A stretch of 38,890 nt of DNA, taken from the NCBI GenBank assembly GCA_016177615.1, contig JACOUX010000034.1, positions 1-38,890 on the forward strand, in the 5' to 3' direction. Shown here piece after piece: positions 18,961 through 25,647 of this stretch. How positions within the stretch are numbered: position 1 is the first letter of the stretch; every line of letters begins with the position of its first letter. The notes below the pieces were generated by a model that ran no database searches, was not told the DNA's origin, and was given only the letters and a program-made list of their open reading frames with translations. Both the position numbers and the translations under genes were made by a program. The stretch is from Candidatus Woesearchaeota archaeon. Lineage in GTDB: Archaea > Nanobdellota > Nanobdellia > Woesearchaeales > GW2011-AR4.

Positions 18961-19122
18961 AATAAAAAAAATGAGCTGTCAAATAAACGTCACCCATAAA
19001 AACATGAGCTGTTAAGTTAGAATGGTATAAATTTATTTTTAAGGTATGTTTTTTGAAACTGTTAAGTTTATGTTTGATAAGGGATTTAACATTATTGATT
19101 TTCATATGTAAAAATGTTGGTT

Positions 19123-19947
19123 TTATTCAGAACTTTTAATAAAATTATTTAAACCCACTTTATATTTATTCTCCCACATTTTAACTTCATTTTCATCCAT
19201 GTTTTTAATTATTCCCTTAAATTCATTTGTTGATTCAAATTCTATTAAATATTCTGTAAGACAATCCTTTAATTTATTGCATTTAGAACATAAAAATTTC
19301 AATTTTTCAAAATTATCTTCATAGGTATATGAAGTAGTGATAGGCTGTACTGGTAAATCAACTTCAATAAATGAAAAATTAAGTTTTTTATTTATTACTT
19401 CATCTAATAAATCCAATTCAATTTCATAACCTTCAGATGTAAGACTGATCTCCTTTCCATTAGAATCTAATTTTCCATACCTAAATGCCCATAAACCACA
19501 TTGTCCATCTGGTATTTTATTAGGATAATTATGATATCTCATTAATGAGAACACTTCAAATCTTTCAATTAAATATCTAAAGGAGTCTATGGCTTTATGT
19601 TTGATTCTATGTGCCATAACACAAGACAGGTTAGAATCTGAAATTAATTCTTGAAATATTTCTGATATGTAACTATAAGGAATTTTTCCAGAACCATCAC
19701 AAATAATCACAAAATTAGGAGGTTGGGGCATATTGTTTAGTGCGTCTAATATCATTCTGCCTTTTGGAGAAATTTCCTTAGATTGATTCGTTGCAACATA
19801 TGAATAATCTAAACCTGGAAATCTAACATCAATATGGTTAGCACCTAAAATTGTCAAATCTTTATGTATCTTATTACTTAATTCAAGAGTAATATCTGGT
19901 ATCTTCTTCTCATAGTTTCTTATGGGAAAGAGAAGAGCAATCCTCAT
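19123..19947 (-). CDS. GT-A (family 2-like) glycosyltransferase-like protein
   Basis: VIICDGSGKIPYSYI, MAHRIKHKAIDSFRYLIERFEVFSLM, IPDGQCGLWAFR, TSEGYEIELDLLDEVINKKLNFSFIEVDLPVQPITTSY. Confidence 0.6.
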   Translation of the reverse strand: MRIALLFPIRNYEKKIPDITLELSNKIHKDLTILGANHIDVRFPGLDYSYVATNQSKEISPKGRMILDALNNMPQPPNFVIICDGSGKIPYSYISEIFQELISDSNLSCVMAHRIKHKAIDSFRYLIERFEVFSLMRYHNYPNKIPDGQCGLWAFRYGKLDSNGKEISLTSEGYEIELDLLDEVINKKLNFSFIEVDLPVQPITTSYTYEDNFEKLKFLCSKCNKLKDCLTEYLIEFESTNEFKGIIKNMDENEVKMWENKYKVGLNNFIKSSE

Positions 19948-19959
19948 TTAAATCCTCAA

Positions 19960-20217
19960 CTATTTTGGAGAAGCAGCAATTGTAAATTTGTGTATATCAT
20001 TCAGAGGACCATTAACGGTTATATATGAATCTTTAACCAAAAGCAGATTATTTGCAGGATTGGTCCCTTTTAGTCTATTATCATTTGGGTCAATATACAT
20101 ATATTTAACAAACCTCAAATTAGGATATGCATTTCGTAAATCACCAATGGTTTTAAATTTTGAAAGCACATCGCAAGATTCCCTCAATGGCATTTCTAAA
20201 CTTATATTTTCAGACAT
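19960..20217 (-). CDS. Hypothetical 85-aa protein
   Basis: ORF directly upstream of the GT-like gene, same strand. Confidence 0.5.
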   Translation of the reverse strand: MSENISLEMPLRESCDVLSKFKTIGDLRNAYPNLRFVKYMYIDPNDNRLKGTNPANNLLLVKDSYITVNGPLNDIHKFTIAASPK

Positions 20218-20463
20218 TTGATTCCGACCTCTTTTTTAAATATAGATAAAACTAAATGGTTTATCTCGATAAATAAACTAGATGTTGGAGTTTATTTTTA
20301 TTTGTGTACTGGAGTATATAAGTGAGATATTTTCCATATTAACAATAATTATTTTATAATAACTTATATATAAAGATTTCGTTTTTTGACAAGAAAAAAT
20401 TTATAAATATATTTTTTGAAGAATAGGTGACGTTTAGTTGACAGCTTAAAAAAAGAATAAAAT

Positions 20464-20493
20464 AAATGGCTGTTTATTCAACAGCCATTTCAT
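20464..20493 (-). terminator. Hairpin terminator overlapping the 20474 gene end
   Basis: Perfect ATGGCTGTT-(5 nt)-AACAGCCAT stem followed on the minus strand by TTTATTTTATTC. Confidence 0.55.
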
Positions 20494-20866
20494 TCTCGAG
20501 TTCGCCGAGAATGTTGTAAAGTCGCTTCACAGCTGACTTAAAGCCCTTGGCTTTTGAGTCATTTCGACTCAAATCAGGCGGGGAGTTGGAATAAACCAAC
20601 TTCGCGCTCAAGCCAAGCCGAACTCCATCGATCTGCTTGTGAAGCTTACCGATGTATGTGCCTGCGTCTTTGAACTCAGGCTCATGCTCTTCTTCCTGAA
20701 GAGCTCGGTTTTTGGCTTCAGCCAAGCCAGCATTTATTACTTCGCTGGCTTCTCTTTTTGTGAGGTTTTCGAAATCAACCTCACCATCTACAAAACCCCT
20801 TTTCTGAAGGTTTTGTATAAACCTTAGCTGCTTTTCAGTTGCAGCTATATATTCTTGTGTTTGCAT
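20474..20866 (-). CDS. Hypothetical element-encoded protein with ATxKQLxFIxxL N-terminal motif
   Basis: IAATEKQLRFIQNLQKRGFVDGE..LTKREASEVI, as seen in phage/plasmid proteins. Confidence 0.5.
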   Translation of the reverse strand: MQTQEYIAATEKQLRFIQNLQKRGFVDGEVDFENLTKREASEVINAGLAEAKNRALQEEEHEPEFKDAGTYIGKLHKQIDGVRLGLSAKLVYSNSPPDLSRNDSKAKGFKSAVKRLYNILGELENEMAVE

Positions 20867-20884
20867 TTTGCAAACCTCAGCTTA

Positions 20885-21216
20885 GGGGAAGGTAACCTTC
20901 CTTACAGCTATTGATTTGCTGTGGGCATCCACGCCCAGAGTGGACATTCAGCTTGGCTGACAATCTGCGGGAAACCGATTTTCAGAATGGAAATTGGCGC
21001 TGGATACAACGGAGATTATAAGAGAAAACCGAAGAGGTTGTCTTTTATTTCGTTGGGTTTTAACCCGACTCAACCCTGAGTATCAAAACAAAGGCGGTTT
21101 GCCCGTTGTTCGAATTGAACAGCCTTTCCAACAAGAATAATAGAACTTGGAAAGGGAAATATTTTTGTTTGTTGGTGAATGAACCATAAGAACAAAAAAT
21201 CTTTCGGCAAACCGCC
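20885..21216. ncRNA. Second candidate structured RNA region (strand uncertain)
   Basis: Nested perfect stems: GGCGGTTTGCC 21093-21103/21206-21216 (11 bp), CCTTTCCAA 21123-21131/21147-21155, TTTTTGTT 21162-21169/21191-21198, GTTGGGTT/AACCCGAC 21052-21069, CGG-GAAA-CCG near 20968. Confidence 0.6.
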
Positions 21217-21252
21217 GACAAGTATAAAAAGAGGTTCTATTAAATTAATGGT

Positions 21253-21429
21253 ATGAACCAGCAAGGCAATCCAAATATTTCTGAAGAATCTCGCAAGTGG
21301 AGAGAAAGGACTCCTGATTGGCAAGATGTATTAGCTAAAATCTCTAAGGAACGTTCAACAGGTCCAAGAACAGACTTTGGAAAATTTAGGACTTCTTTAA
21401 ATGCTCTAAAAATTGAACAAATAGTTTGA
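21253..21429 (+). CDS. Small 58-aa protein (not in ORF track)
   Basis: MNQQGNPNISEESRKWRERTPDWQDVLAKISKERSTGPRTDFGKFRTSLNALKIEQIV*; TATA box tataaaaa at 21223, 30 bp upstream (leaderless spacing). Confidence 0.55.
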   Translation: MNQQGNPNISEESRKWRERTPDWQDVLAKISKERSTGPRTDFGKFRTSLNALKIEQIV

Positions 21430-21649
21430 TTTAGGCTTAATTTTTAAGTAGTGAAAACTTAAAATACATTTTTGTGGCTACGCCACTTAGTTATTTGATA
21501 TTTATTTCTCTTGCTCTACCCCTGAGATTTGCCAATTCTATACAATGGATTTTGTATGAAATCCCAAAATGTCTGGCTTAGAGCAAGAACTATGCATATA
21601 TGTTTTAGTTTTGATTGTTTTATTTCTCTTGCTCTTGCCTAAAGATTTG

Positions 21650-23578
21650 TTAGTTTTGTACAACTTCAACAACCTCTTTAATCGATTCTTGTATGCGATA
21701 ATAACTTCCATCCCTATAGACTAATCCCAATTCGCATAATCCTTCAATTTGGAACACAGGATTGTTGCAATCTAAATCTTGAACATGATTTACTTGTATT
21801 TTATTGCCATTTTGTTGCATTATTTCTAAGATATACCTCTGAGATTGGGTTAAAAGCTGTTTCTTTGCCATCTCATCTAATTCCTGCTTTTTGACATCAA
21901 TCCAATTTCTGAGCATTGTTCCCCACATAAGCTCTAAAAGCCGGTAATCTTCCTCTTTTGCTGCAAAGCTTGGATCAGGCTCGCATAAACATCTTGTCTT
22001 GATTAGCCCATCTATTAAGCAATTTATATGGTGTTTGTACCTTGCTGTATAAACATCCCTTACTTTTTCCGGCAAAATGTCTGTTTCTGTGTATCTGTTA
22101 TAGACTTCATTCACGTTTTCATTGTCATAAGAGGCCCTGAAGGTCTGCATATAATCATAAATTGACAGCCATTTGTCTTTGTCTATTTTCAGCTTAGTTT
22201 CTTCTTTACCTTCCCCTTTTTCTATAAATTTAATGTGCTTTTTATCCAGGTACCATACCAATAATCTTGACAAAAAAGGATTGTCTATTCTTTCGCATAG
22301 CTCGGGCATTGTTTTAGTGCCATATATATCATTGCTTACAGCCAATAGCTTTGATTTCATTGAGCCTACTAAGCTGCAATTCCCCGAGCCAAATTCCCTG
22401 ACAGAATGCTCTAATAAAGGGTTTAATGCGCCTAATTGTGGCTCTCTATCCTCTTTTGGAATTCTGCATAATATCCTAAGAAACTCATCAACGCAACAAA
22501 CTCTATTAGATTTTATCAATGCTCCCTGCTCAGCCTGGATATTCTTAAAGCTTGGAATCAAGACTTTTAGTGTGCTGCCGGAGCCATCTACTATGTCCTG
22601 GGTTTCGTCCATCTTTTCATGGATTGCTTCTATCCTGAAAGTTTTGCCGGCTCCTTGTCTTGCAATATCGAGCCTGTGCAGTGAATAAGGCTTGTCTCCA
22701 TACTTTGCGCTAAACAGAAATGCAGCATCAAGCTCTTCAAAATAAGAAGGATGCCTGTAGCTATTTCCGTCTGTTCGGCTATAGATAAAGCTAAACAGCT
22801 TATCTTTTGTCAAACTCATATTTTTAACATCTTTAAACAATTCATCATGGTTTTGGTATTTTATGATTCTTGGCTTGGCTTTATTGACAAAAATCAAAGG
22901 CAATTTTAACGATATTTTTGTGTGATGGCCTATGTCCCCTAAATCATCATTTTCTATAAGTATTCCTTCTATAAAATATTCTTCAGAGCTTAATTCTTCT
23001 TCAGAAAAAATAAGATATTTCTTTCTGTTGTAAATCAACTCATAAATAAAGAAATGACCGCATATTTCATCAATTATGCGCCAATGCCTGTAATCTGCCC
23101 TGTCGCCAATAAAGAAAATTTCAAACTCTTCTATGCCTTGTTTGTTTGTCCTTTTTCCTATTTTAAGTAATGATATATTTTCTTTATGCTTGTATTTAGT
23201 GTTTAGTATCTTACCCTTTATTGTTATAGATTTACTTATGATGAATGCTGCTTTTTGGTGTGTTTCATAGATATTCTTTATTGCTTTTTTGATATTTTCA
23301 TAAGGAAGAAGGCTATTTGAATAATAAATGCCATCAGATTCTAAAATATCCGGCATGACTTCTTTGAAATCATCTAATATATCCCCTTTGCCAATTAAGG
23401 CATCGTTAGTTATCTTAGAGAGATTGTCTTCAGGTTCAGATTTAGATTCAAATTTTAGAATTTCCATTTGTTTTTTGTATTCTTCAGGATCATGATTTTT
23501 TAAATCCATTAACTGATTGTATCTTTCTGTATCGGTTTTACCCAGCAATTTCATTATTTCATGTTCTTCGTATGTCAT
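21650..23578 (-). CDS. MCM-like AAA+ ATPase, putative replicative helicase of the element
   Basis: Walker A RQGAGKTFRIE; Walker B GALIKSNRVCCVDEFLRI (cf. MCM GxxCIDEF); sensor-1-like SKLLAVSND; Arg-finger-like NPFLSRLLVW; C-terminal wHTH-like region. Confidence 0.65.
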   Translation of the reverse strand: MTYEEHEIMKLLGKTDTERYNQLMDLKNHDPEEYKKQMEILKFESKSEPEDNLSKITNDALIGKGDILDDFKEVMPDILESDGIYYSNSLLPYENIKKAIKNIYETHQKAAFIISKSITIKGKILNTKYKHKENISLLKIGKRTNKQGIEEFEIFFIGDRADYRHWRIIDEICGHFFIYELIYNRKKYLIFSEEELSSEEYFIEGILIENDDLGDIGHHTKISLKLPLIFVNKAKPRIIKYQNHDELFKDVKNMSLTKDKLFSFIYSRTDGNSYRHPSYFEELDAAFLFSAKYGDKPYSLHRLDIARQGAGKTFRIEAIHEKMDETQDIVDGSGSTLKVLIPSFKNIQAEQGALIKSNRVCCVDEFLRILCRIPKEDREPQLGALNPLLEHSVREFGSGNCSLVGSMKSKLLAVSNDIYGTKTMPELCERIDNPFLSRLLVWYLDKKHIKFIEKGEGKEETKLKIDKDKWLSIYDYMQTFRASYDNENVNEVYNRYTETDILPEKVRDVYTARYKHHINCLIDGLIKTRCLCEPDPSFAAKEEDYRLLELMWGTMLRNWIDVKKQELDEMAKKQLLTQSQRYILEIMQQNGNKIQVNHVQDLDCNNPVFQIEGLCELGLVYRDGSYYRIQESIKEVVEVVQN

Positions 23579-23772
23579 TTCAATACCTCTACTCTTCTTA
23601 TATCAATTAACCGTAAGGCTTCTGTATTTCCATTCCTTTTGAGAATAAGATGGGTGTCTGTAATGCCTTCCAGAATTCCGTCTTTATGCTTTGGAATAGG
23701 GCTTGGCTTGTCTTCTATTATAACTCTTACATTCTTATTAAGAAATCCTTTCCAGTGTTCCAGTTGTTCCAT
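23575..23772 (-). CDS. Small LSm/SH3-like protein
   Basis: FLNKNVRVIIEDKPSPIPKHKDGILEGITDTHLILKRNGNTEALRLIDIRRVEVLK; 4-bp overlap with helicase start. Confidence 0.5.
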   Translation of the reverse strand: MEQLEHWKGFLNKNVRVIIEDKPSPIPKHKDGILEGITDTHLILKRNGNTEALRLIDIRRVEVLK

Positions 23773-23783
23773 TTTGTTGTTTT

Positions 23784-24509
23784 TTATCTACGTGCTAAAG
23801 ACCCCAATTCTCGTGCCCAGGTGTCATTCAAGAATGCTTTAATTTTATCTGCAATTTCCCTGGCGTCTAAGCCTGTGCCAGTTATGTAAATATTTGGGGA
23901 TGAGAAATTAATTGTCTGGCTTTCGCCTGCTGGGATCACAGATTCGCCTCGATGCAAATAGGCTAATGTATCCCTCGGCACAAAAGAGGTTCCCATCTGG
24001 AAGCTTGGAAAATTAGAAGACTTTATTCGGCTGAAAGATTCCTCAAACTTTGTGAACATCTCCTGAAAGCCTTCTTTCAGCATTAAAATAAGTCCTTTGA
24101 AGCCATCTGCCAGGGGCGTAAATACCCATTGCTTCAGCAGATTCATGGCAGGGCCCGTAAAGGGCGACAGATTTCGTAATTCTGACAACCCATATGATAA
24201 ATTTTTAAGCCTGTCCCTTACGTCTTCAAATGCAACATTTCCAAAATTTGATTTGATCGCATCTCCAAAGAGTAAGAAGTTCGATGCTAACGATTCTCCG
24301 AAGTTTCCGTAAAGATTGTTGAATTTTCCGATTCTACTGGTTATTTGTCCCATTCCCTGAGCAAAAGAATGAGCGGCTTGGGAAGCCTTTTGTTTAAATT
24401 CTTCTCGAAAAAATTTCATAGTTTCAGCTGCTTGCCGAAAACTATCCTGCAGTTTTGTCGTGTCGCTTCCTATTACAATCTGAATATCTTCAATCGGAAT
24501 TTTGACCAC
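23784..24509 (-). CDS. Phage tail tape-measure-like protein (short)
   Basis: C-terminal GTSFVPRDTLAYLHRGESVIPAGESQTINFSSPNIYITG, typical of tape-measure C-termini; helical N-terminal region. Confidence 0.6.
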   Translation of the reverse strand: MVKIPIEDIQIVIGSDTTKLQDSFRQAAETMKFFREEFKQKASQAAHSFAQGMGQITSRIGKFNNLYGNFGESLASNFLLFGDAIKSNFGNVAFEDVRDRLKNLSYGLSELRNLSPFTGPAMNLLKQWVFTPLADGFKGLILMLKEGFQEMFTKFEESFSRIKSSNFPSFQMGTSFVPRDTLAYLHRGESVIPAGESQTINFSSPNIYITGTGLDAREIADKIKAFLNDTWARELGSLARR

Positions 24510-24624
24510 CTTTTGGACTTACGCCAATGCACTGAAGTATGCACTTTTGCTGTTCTTCAAGCTCATTCCAATTTTTTAATAAGAATGATTCAAGTTCCTC
24601 ATCAGATTCATTTAATTGTTGCAT
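24490..24624 (-). CDS. Small 44-aa acidic protein (not in ORF track)
   Basis: MQQLNESDEELESFLLKNWNELEEQQKCILQCIGVSPKGGQNSD*; overlaps both neighbours, operon-like. Confidence 0.45.
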   Translation of the reverse strand: MQQLNESDEELESFLLKNWNELEEQQKCILQCIGVSPKGGQNSD

Positions 24625-24754
24625 TTTCTCTTTTCAATATTTGGATTGCACCTTGCCGAAAAATTGAAGAAATTTTCAAATCACATCTTCTGGCATGTCT
24701 CCTAATTTGATCATACATATCTTCTGGAACGCTAATCGAAATCTTCTTGAACAT
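24608..24754 (-). CDS. Ribbon-helix-helix (CopG/Arc-like) protein (not in ORF track)
   Basis: MFKKISISVPEDMYDQIRRHARRCDLKISSIFRQGAIQILKRENATIK*. Confidence 0.75.
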   Translation of the reverse strand: MFKKISISVPEDMYDQIRRHARRCDLKISSIFRQGAIQILKRENATIK

Positions 24755-24812
24755 TATGGAATTCTCCATACCCCGAAATATTTATAATCTTAGGCTTGTT
24801 TTACACACTACA

Positions 24813-25478
24813 ATGGTTTTTTTAAAGAACGAAAGAGGGAATTATTCTATCTGTAAAAGTAAGAGAATTAAGAGAAATGGTAAAAGTCCTTCAAGGCCAA
24901 TAGTACTCCAAAAACTTGGCAGGTATAGGTACTGGAAAGCTGAGGATATAGTCGAAGACTTCATGAGGGAATATCCAAATGAGATAAAAAATAAAAAACA
25001 ATATTTAAAATTATTTAATGACATTGAGGCGATTCCATGGTATAAAGATAATCCGAAATTTCAGGGCAGCAAGGATGAAAAATTGCATAATGAAATAACC
25101 AAAAACAAGATTTTTACTCAATATTTATTTAATACCATAAAGAGCAGTCAATACAGAGCATTATATCATCAAGATAAAGCTAAAGGGTATTCAGAAGATA
25201 TTGCAAGCTTAAATTTGGAAAAGGTAAAGGAATATTCTCTCAGAAATAAAAGGATCGGGACATTGGTGGGAAGGACTATCAGAACTACTGATGATACAAA
25301 GAAGTATACGGGATACAATCAAATCAGACTTCCTCCTGGATATGCTAAGTTTATTGAAAGATTCAGAAATAAGAAAAAGTGGCTTACTGAAGAAGAAAAG
25401 CAAAGACTTATAAGGAATATCTCAAAAGAAATCAAGAAGCATGGGCATCTTAATAAACACCCGGCATTATACTTATAA
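24813..25478 (+). CDS. Hypothetical basic protein of the element
   Basis: ATG at 24813 with TATA-like aatatttataat about 35 bp upstream; ORF track extends the start to 24747. Confidence 0.5.
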   Translation: MVFLKNERGNYSICKSKRIKRNGKSPSRPIVLQKLGRYRYWKAEDIVEDFMREYPNEIKNKKQYLKLFNDIEAIPWYKDNPKFQGSKDEKLHNEITKNKIFTQYLFNTIKSSQYRALYHQDKAKGYSEDIASLNLEKVKEYSLRNKRIGTLVGRTIRTTDDTKKYTGYNQIRLPPGYAKFIERFRNKKKWLTEEEKQRLIRNISKEIKKHGHLNKHPALYL

Positions 25479-25503
25479 TCTATAAGTGGTTTAAACTCCG
25501 ATG

Positions 25504-25565
25504 TAGTTTCACAAGCAATCACACAAATATATACTTCCTGTCCTCCGCATGTTTTAGTTTCACAA
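25504..25565. repeat. 11-bp direct repeat TAGTTTCACAA flanking the attR core
   Basis: 25504-25514 and 25555-25565, either side of 25536-25550. Confidence 0.6.
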
Positions 25566-25647
25566 ATGCGTTACTATTTACTGGAAGTAAACATTAAAAA
25601 ACTTAATCAAAATGTTTTTAAATAGGTTCTTTTCTTCATAATAAATA

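Larger units (their letters stand above)
18974..20446. repeat. 24-bp imperfect inverted repeat pair bounding a GT-like gene cassette
   Basis: AGCTGTCAAATAAACGTCACCCAT 18974-18997 and its reverse complement 20423-20446, 22/24 identical. Confidence 0.75.
14775..25550. mobile_element. Putative integrated element in tRNA-Leu 3' end (attL core 14775-14789, attR core 25536-25550)
   Basis: 15-bp exact direct repeat TCCTGTCCTCCGCAT; integrase gene adjacent to the tRNA; MCM-like helicase, RHH and wHTH within. Confidence 0.78.

Noticed and set aside
21070-21324. 84-aa minus-strand ORF across RNA2 and the 58-aa gene
   Set aside because: Overlaps dense stem structure and opposes a leaderless ORF with good TATA spacing.
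22173-22688. 171-aa plus-strand ORF opposite the MCM-like gene
   Set aside because: Antisense shadow ORF with Ser/Leu-rich low-complexity composition; the minus-strand frame has AAA+ motifs.
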